Shown here in pieces: positions 9,352-19,280 of a stretch of DNA of 64,000 bases. The translations under genes and the position numbers were made by a program. The notes under the pieces are model-generated. The model saw nothing but the letters and a program-made list of their open reading frames with translations. It made no database searches and had not been told where the DNA came from. The stretch spans positions 1,240,001 through 1,304,000 of the forward strand of contig CAWFHL010000001.1 in the NCBI GenBank assembly GCA_963815645.1, written 5' to 3'. The stretch's first letter is position 1. Each line of letters starts with the position of its first letter. The stretch is from JBBRHQ01 sp963815645. Its GTDB lineage: Bacteria; Actinomycetota; Thermoleophilia; Solirubrobacterales; 70-9.

Positions 9352-10122
9352 TCACTTCCGCGATCTTTCCTCGCAGAGCCGCGGCCGGTCCCGCAGTATC
9401 GCGACCACGAACTTTGGGTTGTTGATTAGATACCTGCGCCCGAGCCGCCGGGGCTCTTGGAGCAGCCTGTAGAGCCACTCTAGCCCCAGCAATTGAGTCC
9501 AGCGGGGCCCTGCCTTTCTTATTCCAGCATGAACGTCGAATGCCGCCCCGACTCCGATCATCATAGGCGGCTTGAGTCTCCCAAGATGGGCAGCCATCCA
9601 TCGCTCCTGCTTCGGCGTCGACAAGCCCACCCAGACGATGTCCCCACCGCTCTCGTTGATCCGCGCGATCACTTCCTCGTCCTCCTCAGGAGTGGGCGTG
9701 CGAAACGGAGGGGAGTAGGTCCCGGCGACCTTAAGCTTCGGAAATCGTTCCTGCAGGCGACGAACGAGCAACTCGGGCGTCCCCTGCCCACCGCCGTAGA
9801 AGAATGAGGACCACCCATTCTGCTCTGCCAGCTCGCACACACGCAACGTGAGGTCCACCCCGCGTACCTGCCTCATCGATCTGGCCCCAGCGAACCAGCC
9901 ACACCAGACCATCGGGCGGCCGTCGGGGACCGTCAGGCTGGATTCCTTGTGAATTCGGCGCAGCTCGGGGTCGTGCCGGCTCTCCATCACGCCGTGAACT
10001 CCAGTTACGCAAACGTAGCCCCGCTCACGGCGGCCAATCTGGCCCTCGATTTCTGCGAGGGCCGTGGACATCGTGGTCACATTGACGGCGACGCCCAGCA
10101 CGTTGACTCTTACTCCGGCCAT
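9352..10122 (-). CDS. WecG/TagA/CpsF family glycosyltransferase
   Basis: GT26-family enzyme; members transfer N-acetylmannosamine or related sugars to lipid-linked GlcNAc in teichoic-acid, enterobacterial common antigen or exopolysaccharide synthesis. Signature features: VRVNVLGVAVNVTTM at the start, GYVCVTGVHGVMES, the TVPDGRPMVWCGWFAG segment with the conserved Asp, FFYGGGQGTPELLVRRL, WVGLSTPKQERWMA and the terminal GPRWTQLLGLEWLYRLLQEPRRLGRRY. About 256 residues from the chosen ATG at 10122 (an in-frame ATG at 10125 and an upstream start at 10182 are alternatives; the upstream 20 residues are not family-like). The C-terminal YLINNPKFVVAIL helix is typical. Confidence 0.9.
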   Translation of the reverse strand: MAGVRVNVLGVAVNVTTMSTALAEIEGQIGRRERGYVCVTGVHGVMESRHDPELRRIHKESSLTVPDGRPMVWCGWFAGARSMRQVRGVDLTLRVCELAEQNGWSSFFYGGGQGTPELLVRRLQERFPKLKVAGTYSPPFRTPTPEEDEEVIARINESGGDIVWVGLSTPKQERWMAAHLGRLKPPMMIGVGAAFDVHAGIRKAGPRWTQLLGLEWLYRLLQEPRRLGRRYLINNPKFVVAILRDRPRLCEERSRK

Positions 10123-10298
10123 CATCGTCTTAAGAGCAGTGAGCCGACACGGGATCCTTGCGCTGGGCCAGTCACCCGGCATCGTCGCCCGGGGGTGCCG
10201 GGCCAGGGAGTTCCCGCAAGTACGTGCCGTATCCCAGGCATGTACCGTTACGGCTTAAGCGCACTGAAACTTAGGTCTGATCCAGGAAGACTTTTGAC

Positions 10299-11135
10299 TT
10301 GACGCCTCAGAGCTCAGGAACCTCGATTCAGATCGGTGGTGGGGACACCGCCGAGGCACTGAACCTAGCAAAGCGGCTTGCGGTCATCAGTACTTACTGC
10401 CCTCTTAACGGGGCAGATGCCCTGGATTGCGGGTGCGGCGAAGGTGGCTACGTCGCAGCCATGCTGGAGGCTGGGGCGAATGTACACGGTATTGAGTATG
10501 AAAGGGAGAAGGTTGCTAGGTTTCAGCGGCGCTTCCCCGGCTCGACTTCCGTCACTCAGGGGACTATCGAGCACCTTCCGTTTGCGAATGATTCGTTTGA
10601 TCTCGTACTCCTGAACGAGGTACTTGAGCATGTGCCTCGACAGGATCGGGCACTGGCGGAGGTCCGTCGCGTCCTCAGGCCTTCCGGCAGAGTGATTCTC
10701 TTTGCGCCAAACCGCCTGTATCCGTTCGAGAGCCATGGTGTGTATCTCCGTCGCGGACAGCACGAGGTCTCGCCCTGGGTTCCCTTTGTTTCCTATGTTC
10801 CAGTGCCTTTGGGCCGCCTTGTCTTCCGTTATTGGGCTCGTAACTATTGGCCGTGGGAACTTGACCGCTTGCTGCGCGGCGCGGGGTTTCGCATTTTGGA
10901 TCGCACATGGGCTTGGCAGACGTTTGAGAACATCTCAGGCAGCCAGCCGCCCTCGTCGCCAGGCTGGCCCCGGCTCTCTCGCTGGCTCTCGACGCGGTTG
11001 GAGATGACACCCCTTCTCCGCGCGATTGGTGTTTCTCAAGTAGTGGTGGCGGAGCCCGGAGCAAGCTTCGCCGGGTCGTTTCATTGGAGTACCCGCGCCC
11101 GCCGAGTTCGCCGTTCCGACAGCCGAGGACGTTGA
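10299..11135 (+). CDS. Class I SAM-dependent methyltransferase
   Basis: 278 residues. The Rossmann fold is visible: motif I ALDCGCGEGGYVAAML (about residue 41), the acidic strand HGIEYEREKV, motif II-like QGTIEHLPFANDSFDLVLLNEVLEHVP and post-motif RVLRPSGRVILFAPN. This is the Methyltransf_11 pattern. A TTG start is used, preceded by AGGAAG at a suitable distance. It opens the plus-strand part of the glycan cluster and probably methylates a sugar or lipid intermediate; substrate is not predictable. GC is slightly lower here than in neighbours, judged by eye. Confidence 0.85.
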   Translation: MTPQSSGTSIQIGGGDTAEALNLAKRLAVISTYCPLNGADALDCGCGEGGYVAAMLEAGANVHGIEYEREKVARFQRRFPGSTSVTQGTIEHLPFANDSFDLVLLNEVLEHVPRQDRALAEVRRVLRPSGRVILFAPNRLYPFESHGVYLRRGQHEVSPWVPFVSYVPVPLGRLVFRYWARNYWPWELDRLLRGAGFRILDRTWAWQTFENISGSQPPSSPGWPRLSRWLSTRLEMTPLLRAIGVSQVVVAEPGASFAGSFHWSTRARRVRRSDSRGR

Positions 11136-11312
11136 TGCGACGCCACGAAGATCTGACGACGAAGGCGCGGATGAGGTTCGCGACTAGGCGAACGGTTAAC
11201 CGTGACCCGGCGAATGGAGCCTCTCGCGCAACCGGCGATCTCTGGCTCGCTGTGGTGAGCAACAAGCGCGACGGCAAACCTTCACGCGACCGAACCGCCG
11301 CCTCCCGCTGAT

Positions 11313-12640
11313 CATGCTCTCGGCATCCTGGCGATTCTGCTGGCGGCCGCGGTTGGCGGAATCCTCTGCTGGATGTTCCTAACGATGACGGTGAACTGGC
11401 TCGCGAAGCTCAGGCGGGATTCAACGACCCTTGGTACTCGCCCCCTCGCTGCTCGCGCTCGCGGCGTTCGTTCCAATTGCTGTTGCTTTGGAGTTCACGA
11501 CCCGCAGAGATTTCGGTGGAACCCCTGCAACTCAACTCAACTGGGCGTTCATAGGCCTCTATTTCCTTGGCATCAGTGTGCTGCTCCTGGCCTCACTGCC
11601 GGCAGATAACAGTTCGCGTCTGAACCGGTGGATCTTGCTCGTAATCGTCCTGTACTGGCTCACGGGAGCGGTTTCGAACTAGGAACGCCGGTCTCTCGCT
11701 GGGCCGGCTCTCTTCCTGCTGGTTCCGCTCGTCTTCCTCGCCTCATGGAAGCTACGCCCTCGCTATCACGACGCCGTCGCGGTCCTCACCTACACCTGCA
11801 TTGCCGGATGCGCCGCGAGCCTCATCCTGGCGGTGGCCGATCCTTCCGTCGCCTTCGTTGATCTACCGACACGCTTCTTGAAATCTCTGTTCACCAACCG
11901 TCTCGGGGGGGTCTTTGAGCAACCAAATTCGCTGGGGCTATTCGCGAGCGCAGGCGTCGTCCTGGCGTGGCGATCCGGAGGATGGACCCGGCTGGTCGGG
12001 AACCCGGTCTGCGCCTACGCCCTGGTCGCTTCTGAATCCCGGGGGAGTTGGTTCGCCTGCGCTGCGGCATTCTCGATTCTCCTGGCAGGCGCTATGTTCT
12101 CTCGCCGGTCCGAGAAACAGCCGATCGTCGGGTGGACCGGCGGTGGGATGCTGCCCCTCTTGCTCGGAGGGGGCCTGGTCCTTGTCGCCGCCTTGGCCCT
12201 CGTTTCCTATGTGCTGAACGTGGGCAGCGTGCAGGGCTTCACAGGCCGCACTGAGATCTGGAGTCACGTCCTGGACCACTGGAGCGAGGCGCCGATCATC
12301 GGGCACGGGCCTGCCGTCTGGAAGGATCTGATTGGCGCCGGTCAAGTTCCTACGTGGGAAGAATGGGCACGGGCTGTTCTTCGAGTCGCTATTCACCATG
12401 GGGATCATTGGCGTGACCCTCCTCGCGGCTCTGCTGTTCACGTGGACCGTCAAGTCGGCGCAGGCGGCGCGGCAGGGCTATTGGCTGCCGCTCGCGCTCC
12501 AAGGTCTGATCGTCGCCTACGGTCTGCTGGAAAGCCCGCTGAGGATCTGGGCAATTGGGCCGGAGGTCTGGCTCTTCTCGATCCTCCTGTTTTCGATCCC
12601 GTCGGTGAGGTCGTCGAGACAGTGCCCGATTCCAAGTTAA
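11313..12640 (+). pseudogene. O-antigen polymerase/ligase-like membrane protein, multiply broken
   Basis: A polytopic membrane protein of the Wzy/WaaL superfamily in pieces. Frame 3 gives the first helix (LGILAILLAAAVGGILCWMFL, about 11325-11385); frame 1 continues LVLAPSLLALAAFVPIAVALEF and further helices, is interrupted by an in-frame TAG at 11680-11682, then resumes LAGPALFLLVPLVFLASWKLR. The active-site-bearing loop reads FEQPNSLGLFASAGV, SESRGSWFACAAAF and GRTEIWSHVLDHWSEAPIIGHGP. After about 12365 the frame changes to GHGLFFESLFTMGIIGVTLLAALLF and ends at 12640. The upstream ORF from 11171 may be its N-terminus. Second such protein in the cluster, so one may be polymerase and the other ligase. 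Confidence 0.75.
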
Positions 12641-12699
12641 CTCTGGGCACGCCGGAGCCTCTGCCGCCGCCGGGAGGCGAGCCGAGACCGGGAGGAGCC

Positions 12700-13544
12700 A
12701 TGAAGCTGACCGCGATCCTCGCATGCCACAATCGGCGCGCCCAAACGCTCGAGTGCCTCGCTTCCTACTACGCGCAGAAGATCGGGCCGGCCGTGGCGCT
12801 TTCCGCCGTTCTCCTTGACGACGGCAGCGTCGACGGAACGGCGAAGGCGGTGCGCGAGCGGTTCCCGGAGACGGAAGTGATCGAGGGGAGCGGGAACCTC
12901 TACTGGGCCGGGGCAATGGCACTCGCCGAGCAGGCCGCGCTGGCCCGGAATCCGGATCTTCTCCTCTGGCTCAATGACGACGTCGTCCTCGATCTGGACG
13001 CCCTGTCGAGGCTGATCGAGACGGCGGGTCGGGTTGCGGCGGCTGTATCGCCGTGGGTGCCGTGCGCGATCCGATCACAGGGCTGCTGACGTACTCGGGC
13101 TTCCGCCGTCGCGGGCGGCATCCGCTGCAAATGGATCTGGTGGTTCCCGCTGACGAACCGGTCGAGGTCGAGACCTTCAACGGCAACGTCGTGCTCGTCC
13201 CCCGCTCAGTAGCAAGGAAGATCGGCCCCATTGACGGCGCCCTCGTGCACTCCGCCGCCGACTTCGACTACGGACTCCGCGCCGGCGAGGCGGGGCTGAT
13301 GAACTCGCTGACACCGGGCACGGTCGGCACGTGTGCCCGGAACACGAATCCCAGCCCCTGGCTCGATCGGTCGATCCCCCCAGGACAGAGGCTTCGCCTC
13401 CTTCTCGGCCCCAAGGGCCTGCCTCCTCGCGCGAGAGCGCGCTATCTCAGCCGCCACGGCGGGCCGTTCTGGTTCCTCTTCTGGCTTGCGTCCTACGTCC
13501 AAGCTGTGCCGGGGATCGTGCGCCCGACAAAGTCGGGCAGCTAA
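12700..13544 (+). pseudogene. Glycosyltransferase family 2 (GT-A), one frameshift
   Basis: Inverting-type GT2 enzyme. N-terminal part: MKLTAILACHNRRAQTLECL, the VLLDDGSVDGTAKAV nucleotide-sugar loop, GSGNLYWAGAMALAEQAA and the DXD-like LLWLNDDVVLD. Near 13035-13045 the frame must change to continue GGCIAVGAVRDPITGLLTYSGF, through ETFNGNVVLVPRSVARKIGPID and SAADFDYGLRAGEAG to the stop at 13544. Length is 3n+2, consistent with one missing base; repaired length about 281 residues. The GNLYWAGAM and NGNVVLVPR motifs match rhamnosyltransferase-like members, so it may add rhamnose. GGAGGAG 5 bp before the ATG is a good ribosome-binding site. Confidence 0.85.
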
Positions 13545-13548
13545 GCGC

Positions 13549-14742
13549 ATGAGCCCCCACGTGGCTATCGTCGGCCCTTCGAGCGCGAAGGCGCTCTCAC
13601 GATGGCTGAGCGACTCGGCCCGCGACCGTGCTCTCGCGCTGGCGGGTATGGGCGGTGCGCCGCTGGTCAACAACCTCGTGCACGCCCTGCTCGAAGCGGG
13701 TTGCTCGGTCGAGCTCGTCACGCTCGAGCCGGATCTGCCGGAACGGATCACGCTCGAAGGACCGCGTCTGCGCATCCTCGTGGCTCCGTACCGGTCGCGC
13801 GCCCAGGAACGCGCGCGCGACTTCTTTCGCGCCGAGCGCCGGCACGTCGAGGAGCTCCTTGTGACCACGTCCGCGTCGGTGGTGAACGCATACTGGACTT
13901 ACGAGTTCGCGCTCGGTGCCCTCGCATCGCCCAGCCGACCCACAATCGTAACCGCCCAGGACGCACCTTTGACGATCCTGCGCTACATGCCCGACCTCTA
14001 TCGAGCGATACGCACCGCCATGGCGATCGCGACTCGGCTGCGGCTCTCCACTCTCGCCGCGAATTCACCTTACCTCGCGAAAGCCTGGCGGCGCCAAATG
14101 ATCTACGGGCGAGAAATCCCCGTCATTCCCAACATCGTCCTGCCTGTCGCTGCGACCTCAAACGGAGCGAACAGCGGTGGGGCGGCCCCGACGATCCTCG
14201 ACGTCACGGACACCGGCCGCCGAAAGAACGTCCACCGGCTGGTCCATGCGATGAGGCAGGTTCGTCTTTCGCACCCCGACGCGCGTCTGCGCGTTGTTGG
14301 ACATGGGCTCACCAGAGACTCCCCGCCTGCTCGACTCGCCGACCAGCTCGGCATCCAGCACGCGGTTGAGTTCCTGGGGCCCGTGGACCCTGACCAACTC
14401 GTCGAAGAGTACTCCCGTGCGACTGTCTTCGTCCACGCATCGCTCGAGGAATCCTTTGGAATGACGGTGGCTGAAGCGATGTCTCACGGTTTGCCTGTAG
14501 TAGCTGGGGCCAGGGCGGGGGCCGTTCCGTGGGTGCTCGACGAGGGCCGGGCCGGACTGCTTGTTGACGCTCGGCATCCGGAAGCGATCGCAACGGCGGT
14601 GCTGCGACTCCTCGACGACAGGCTCCTTTGCGCCGCGTTGGGTGAGGCCGCGACGAAGCGCGTCCGTTCCGCATTCTCCCCAGCGACGGTGGCGGCCACC
14701 TGGATGCAGCTGTACGAGGATGTGACGAGGAAGAGCCGATGA
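13549..14742 (+). CDS. Glycosyltransferase family 4
   Basis: 397-residue GT-B retaining glycosyltransferase. N-terminal acceptor domain contains GMGGAPLVNNLVHALLEAG (residues about 35-53); the linker has VIPNIVLP; the donor domain has ILDVTDTGRRKNVHRLVHAM, VVGHGLT, VEFLGPVDPDQLVEEYSRATVFVHASLEESFGMTVAEAMSHGLPVV with the conserved E-x7-E motif, and a C-terminal WMQLYEDVTR. Start ATG at 13549 lies 4 bp after the GT2 stop; the upstream open frame (to 13333) is antisense noise. Its stop overlaps the flippase start. Works with the neighbouring GTs to build the repeat unit; the sugar is not predictable. Confidence 0.9.
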   Translation: MSPHVAIVGPSSAKALSRWLSDSARDRALALAGMGGAPLVNNLVHALLEAGCSVELVTLEPDLPERITLEGPRLRILVAPYRSRAQERARDFFRAERRHVEELLVTTSASVVNAYWTYEFALGALASPSRPTIVTAQDAPLTILRYMPDLYRAIRTAMAIATRLRLSTLAANSPYLAKAWRRQMIYGREIPVIPNIVLPVAATSNGANSGGAAPTILDVTDTGRRKNVHRLVHAMRQVRLSHPDARLRVVGHGLTRDSPPARLADQLGIQHAVEFLGPVDPDQLVEEYSRATVFVHASLEESFGMTVAEAMSHGLPVVAGARAGAVPWVLDEGRAGLLVDARHPEAIATAVLRLLDDRLLCAALGEAATKRVRSAFSPATVAATWMQLYEDVTRKSR

Positions 14743-16268
14743 GGATTCGCGACCCGCTCCCCGCCGACGGCGCGCCAGGGGCCCTGTCTCTGACGAGGAG
14801 AGCACTCGGCGGGGTCGCCTGGAACGGGGCAGCCTCGATCGTGCTCGTTGTCGCCCAGATCGCGTCGACGGCTGCCACCGCACGGCTTCTCGCGCCGCGC
14901 GAATTCGGCCTTTACGCCACGGCGCTGGCGGCCGCCAACTTGGTCGGCTACTTCTCCATGGCTGCAATTGGGCCTGGGCTGCAGCGGCGCTCTCGACTCG
15001 GAGCGAAGACGGTAGGAACAGCGATGACACTGTCGCTCGTCAGTTCGCTTCTCGTCACCCTTGCCCTTTGGCTCGGCGCCTCGCCCTGGGCGCGTGCCTG
15101 GGGAGTCCCGGACGCAGCGACGACCGTCAGGGTGATCGCGATCGCCCTGTTTCTGACCTCCGCCGCGACTGTCCCGGTAGCACTAATTCGCCGTCGACTC
15201 CACTTCGGAAGGGCCGCGATCGTCGAGACGATCTCGCTGGTGGTCGGACTGGCCGCCGGCGTGGCCCTCGCAACCCAGCTTCACTCCGCCGTCGCGCTTG
15301 CCCTCGGACAGACGGTCTGGGGGGCGACACTTCTCCTGGCGGCGGGCGTGATCGTCAGAGACGAGCTCCGACTCTCGTTCGACCGGGCCGAGGCGCGTGA
15401 GCTGTTCACATTCGCGAGCCAGGTCAGCGTCTTGGGCTTCGCCTCCTATGTCACGATTACGGCGCCGAGCTGGTTCGCAGCGCGGACGTTCGGAGCTTCC
15501 GTCCTGGGGCTTTATTCGCGCGCATACCTGATCGTTTACTTGCCGGTCGCCTACGCGTCTACGAGCATCTTCAAGGTCATATACCCGCTCTACGGAAGGA
15601 TTCGCGAGGACCTCACGCGGACGAAGATCCTCGTCGACGAGGCGTTGACGCTCACCACGGGCATCGCCTGGCCGCTCTTCGCGCTGGTCGCCGGCGCGTC
15701 GCCGATCATCGTCAAGGTCCTGCTCGGCCCGCGTTTTGACGGGGCGGCGCCGCTCGTCGCGCTCTTCGCGTTGGGAGCCTGCGCCAACATCCCGTCGGGG
15801 CTGCTCACGAACGCCGCCGAGGCCCTCGGTTGGATGCGGGTCATCGCGACGGTCCAGGCCGTGTTCTTCGGCGGCGTCGCCGCAACGCTGCTAACGGTCT
15901 ACTTCGCCGATCTCAGCTTGAACTGGCTCCTCGGGGGACTCGCCGCCTCCCAGTGGGCGGCGTACGCTTTGGCGCTTCTGCCGTTCATCCGGCGCAGATT
16001 CCTCGACGTCCGTTTTGTGCTGCGATCTCAACTCGTACACAGCGCGGTGGCCGTCGTCGCGTTCGGGGGTGCCGTTGCGTGTGCGCAGATTCTCGCCGGA
16101 GCCCCGCTTCTCGCGCAGGTTGCCGGCCAGTTCACAGTAGGAGCCGCTGCGGTTGGAACGATTGTCCTCGGCAGGTCCTGGATTCCTGCGACACAGGTCC
16201 TTGCGCGCAGGATCGGGGTTGCGCCAGGTGAGAGCATCGGGCGCGCCGGGCTGGCAGCGCTGCGATGA
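14739..16268 (+). CDS. Polysaccharide flippase (Wzx/MATE-like, oligosaccharidyl-lipid exporter)
   Basis: 509 residues with about 12-14 predicted helices and the Polysacc_synt N-terminus (GGVAWNGAASIVLVVAQIASTAATARLLAPREFGLYATALA). The conserved central stretch FTFASQVSVLGFASYVTI and the LGLYSRAYLIVYLPVAY...IYPLYGRI segment are typical of Wzx/RfbX-type transporters that flip lipid-linked repeat units to the outer face, where the O-antigen polymerase acts. The start overlaps the GT4 stop by ATGA. Presence of Wzx plus Wzy-like genes supports a Wzy-dependent assembly route (inference). Confidence 0.88.
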   Translation: MRIRDPLPADGAPGALSLTRRALGGVAWNGAASIVLVVAQIASTAATARLLAPREFGLYATALAAANLVGYFSMAAIGPGLQRRSRLGAKTVGTAMTLSLVSSLLVTLALWLGASPWARAWGVPDAATTVRVIAIALFLTSAATVPVALIRRRLHFGRAAIVETISLVVGLAAGVALATQLHSAVALALGQTVWGATLLLAAGVIVRDELRLSFDRAEARELFTFASQVSVLGFASYVTITAPSWFAARTFGASVLGLYSRAYLIVYLPVAYASTSIFKVIYPLYGRIREDLTRTKILVDEALTLTTGIAWPLFALVAGASPIIVKVLLGPRFDGAAPLVALFALGACANIPSGLLTNAAEALGWMRVIATVQAVFFGGVAATLLTVYFADLSLNWLLGGLAASQWAAYALALLPFIRRRFLDVRFVLRSQLVHSAVAVVAFGGAVACAQILAGAPLLAQVAGQFTVGAAAVGTIVLGRSWIPATQVLARRIGVAPGESIGRAGLAALR

Positions 16269-16335
16269 AATCCACCGCATGCAGTGGGTTCAGGCCACCG
16301 TGTCATCGACCGGGCGTTGTGGAAGGACCAGGACT

Positions 16336-17494
16336 TTGCGCGTCCTGATCGCGCACAATCGCTACCACGAGGTGGGGGGCGAGGAGCGGCACGTAGAGCT
16401 GCTCGAGCGCGGCCTCGCCGAGGCAGGCGTCGACGTTCTCCGTTTCGAACGAGATAGCGGGGAACTCGACGGTTCCGTGATCCGCAAAGCCGTGGCCGGC
16501 CTTGTGCTCACCTACCGGCCAGGGGCCGGCGGCATCAGGCAAGTCCTTCGCGAGTGGCGGCCCTCGGTCGTCCACTTCCACAACATCTGGCCACTATTGA
16601 CACCGTCTGCACTCAGGGCTGCGAAACGCAGCGGAGCGGCCGTAGTTCTCACAGCCCACAACTACAGATTTGCCTGTCCCGGAGGCGCGCTCCTGCGCGA
16701 CGGGCTGCTCCACGAGGACTGCATCGAGGGTTCCTCGCTGCTCTGTGGCCTCCGCAATCCTCGCGAAAGCCGTTTCGAGAGTCTCGCCTACGGGCTTGCC
16801 CTGGAGATTCAGCGCCGCCTCGGGATGCTCCGGCGCTGGGTCGACGCTTTCGTCGCCCCGAGTGAATTCATGGCCCGGATGCTGGTACGGAGTGGCCTAC
16901 CACGCGATCGAGTGCATGTCATTCCTCATGGGCTACCCCGATCGAGCCGAAGCACCGCCACCCGAGCCACGATTCGTCCTGTTCCTCGGGCGTCTCGCCG
17001 CCGAAAAGGGTGTGCGAACGCTCCTCTCGGCCTCGCGCCTCGAGCCTGGAATTCCAATGGTTCTTGCCGGCGGCGGGCCGCTCGCTTCGGAAGTACAGGG
17101 GGCCGGTGGCGGCACGCTGTACGTAGGCAGGCTGGATCGCAACGACACCACGCGGACGCTCCGCCAGGCGGCCTTCACCGTCATCCCAAGCGAGTGGTAT
17201 GAAAACCTTCCGTTCTCCGCCCTCGAATCTTTCGCCGCCGGACGAGCCGTCGTAGCCACACGGATGGGCGGGCTGCCGGAAATTGTCGACGATGGCGTGA
17301 CGGGCCTGCTCGTCCCGCCAAACAGTCCTTCTGCTTTGGCCGCAGCGATAGCCCGCCTCTGGCAAGACCCTCAGCGTGCCGCGGATATGGGTCGGCAAGC
17401 ACGCACAGTTGCCGAGGAGCGGTTTGCGCTCCAGCGCCAAACAACACAGCTTCTCAATCTATACAGGTGCCTCGTGCAGACCGCTGCGGGTTGA
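16336..17494 (+). pseudogene. Glycosyltransferase family 4, one frameshift
   Basis: Second GT-B enzyme of the plus-strand block. N-terminal half (frame 1): LRVLIAHNRYHEVGGEERHVELLERGL, VVHFHNIWPLLTPSALRAAKRSG, VVLTAHNYRFACPGGALL and FVAPSEFMARMLVRSGLPRDRVHVIPHGLP. Near 16935 the frame shifts to DRAEAPPPEPRFVLFLGRLAAEKGVRTLL, then AFTVIPSEWYENLPFSALESFAAGRAVVATRMGGLPE with the E-x7-E donor motif, ending at 17494. Length 3n+1 fits a single extra base. A TTG start with AGGA just upstream is chosen because the Rossmann strand begins there; an ATG at 16279 is possible. Confidence 0.85.
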
Positions 17495-17541
17495 ATTAGC
17501 GGAGTGGGCTCAACTGGAACGCTGAGGAAGGAACCCCACGC

Positions 17542-18371
17542 CTATCCCACCGCCAGGATAGAAATGCTCCCGGGGACGCTCTTGAAAGACGAGTAGTAGC
17601 CGCCCCTCTCCCCGCATACGTCCCGCAATGCCATCGTGACGTGACTGTTATCTGAAAGCAACGTCGGCACCCCCGCTTCGGCTGCGAGCGACAGTTCGAA
17701 GCGCTCGTACTCATAACTATGGTCGCTGTCGTGCAGCAGAATGTCTGTCTTCTCACGCAGAGCAGGAGCCAGCGTCTCAGAGGTCGAGCCGATGACCCGG
17801 GTGAACCGCGGATGCAGACCGACCATCCATCCAGCGCGTGGATCCAGGTCCAATGAGACAAGTTGTCCCTCGATGCCATGATCGCGCGCGTTGCGGTCCA
17901 ACGCCCCGAGGATGACAAGGGAGCCCAGCCCATCATGGGTGCCGGTCTCGATGACGCGACGGGGCTTCAACAATCGCACGATCGCGTACCACCCGAGCCT
18001 GCGACCCAGTTGTGGTCGAGCTTTCATTGACCACCGCTGCAAGCCGCCGCGGACTCGATCCGCGATTGAAGCAATCGGTCGTTCCGAGCCTCTGCGATGA
18101 GCGCCTTCGCCTCGTCATCGCGCACCCCAAAGGACTCCGCTAGCCACGCGGCAAGCTCCGGGTCGTTCGCTAGGTCATATGTAAAGTTGTCGACCTCTGG
18201 GTCAGCGAGAAGATAACCGAGATGACGATGCAGCGGCGCATCTCGCAGCCGCAATTCGCGGGCCTTTCGAATCCAACGGATACGGCCAAACTTTCGCCGG
18301 TCCATCCGCTCACGTAGCGCGGCCTTGAAGGCTTCGGGAACACCCACCGCCCGAACCGTACTGAAATGCAT
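17542..18371 (-). pseudogene. Class I methyltransferase / cephalosporin-hydroxylase-like, frameshifted
   Basis: Two overlapping frames make one protein. The upstream part (from 18371) reads LHRHLGYLLADPEVDNFTYDLANDPELAAWLAESFGV and a helical EAKALIAEARNDRLLQSRIESAA; near 18030 the frame changes to RWSMKARPQLGRRLGWYAIVRLLKPRRVIETGTHDGLGSLVILGAL, with RVIETGTHDGLGS as the SAM-binding loop, VSLDLDPRAGWMV, ILLHDSDHSYEYERFE and the end at 17542. Length is 3n+2, consistent with one missing base. The family is known as small-molecule methyltransferases near glycan clusters; substrate unknown. It is antisense to its neighbours on both sides. Confidence 0.7.
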
Positions 18372-18514
18372 CCAGTCCCGTGGCCCCGCCCGACCGCCAG
18401 CTGCAGGGCCGCTGCCACTCTCGAAGTCGGCACCAGTTCAGCAACGCACGACATAGCCAGCCTTTGCCTTAATCTATCGGTCAACCTTTGCCGCTTCGGC
18501 GATATCGTTGAGGC

Positions 18515-19193
18515 GTGGGCGCCAAGCCTTACATACACCGCATCTATCGGTTCTTTCAATCTCGTTTTCGGCCGGCGAGGATGCAGGCATTCCTTGAGTA
18601 CTTTCAATCCAGACACTCACACTACGATTCTCGACGTGGGCGGACACCGGCATTCTGGGGGGATTCCGGCTCTGGATCTAACCGTAACGATTCTCAACAC
18701 TTCACCACAACCCGGGGATCTTGCTCCGGGCATGACATATGTGCGAGGGTCGGCGACCGATCTTCCCTTTCCGGATGGATCGTTTCACGTTGTGTTTTCC
18801 AACTCGATGATTGAGCATCTCTCTGATCGCGCAAGCCAGGAGGCATTTGCGCGGGAAGCCTTCAGGGTGGGCGACGGCAATCTGGGTGCAGACTCCCTCG
18901 CGGTGGTTCCCGATCGAGCCACATTTGCTTACGCCGTTCATTCATTATCTCCCGAAGCGCATGCAGCGTCGTCTGCTCCGAAACTTCACGCTCTGGGGTC
19001 TGATTACGAGGCCTGAACAGTCATCCATCGATCAATTCTTGGCCGAGACGGTGCTATTGGTGCTCGGGACATGCGACGCTTGTTCCCAGGCTGTGAGTTG
19101 CATCGTGAACGGGTGCTCGGCCTGACGAAGTCACTAATCGCTGTCTGTCACCCCAAGAGCGTTTCCGCCGTGGCGTCTGCCAGCCACCAATAG
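18515..19193 (+). pseudogene. SAM-dependent methyltransferase (Methyltransf_11), three frames
   Basis: Begins with GTG at 18515 (VGAKPYIHRIYRFFQSRFRPARMQAFLEYF). A second frame gives TTILDVGG, LAPGMTYVRGSATDLPFPDGSFHVVFSNSMIEHLSDRASQEAFAREAFRVG (about 18620-18865), and a third gives WVQTPSRWFPIEPHLLTPFIHYLPKRMQRRLLRNFTLWGLITRPEQSS (about 18880-19040). A final change near 19055 yields ARDMRRLFPGCELHRERVLGLTKSLIAV, ending with TAG at 19191-19193. All pieces are collinear with one SAM methyltransferase. Several indels or decay are needed. Confidence 0.7.
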
Positions 19194-19280
19194 GGCGCTC
19201 GACTAATTCGTCGGGGGTTCCGTCCTATAGAGACCGCCCCACGCGGTCGGCCATCGGCTAGGGGCTGACAAAGCTGGGCT

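Noticed and set aside
18779..18794. Half parS-like GTTTCACGTTG
   Set aside because: Only about 11 of 16 positions match and it lies inside a broken methyltransferase gene far from parB.
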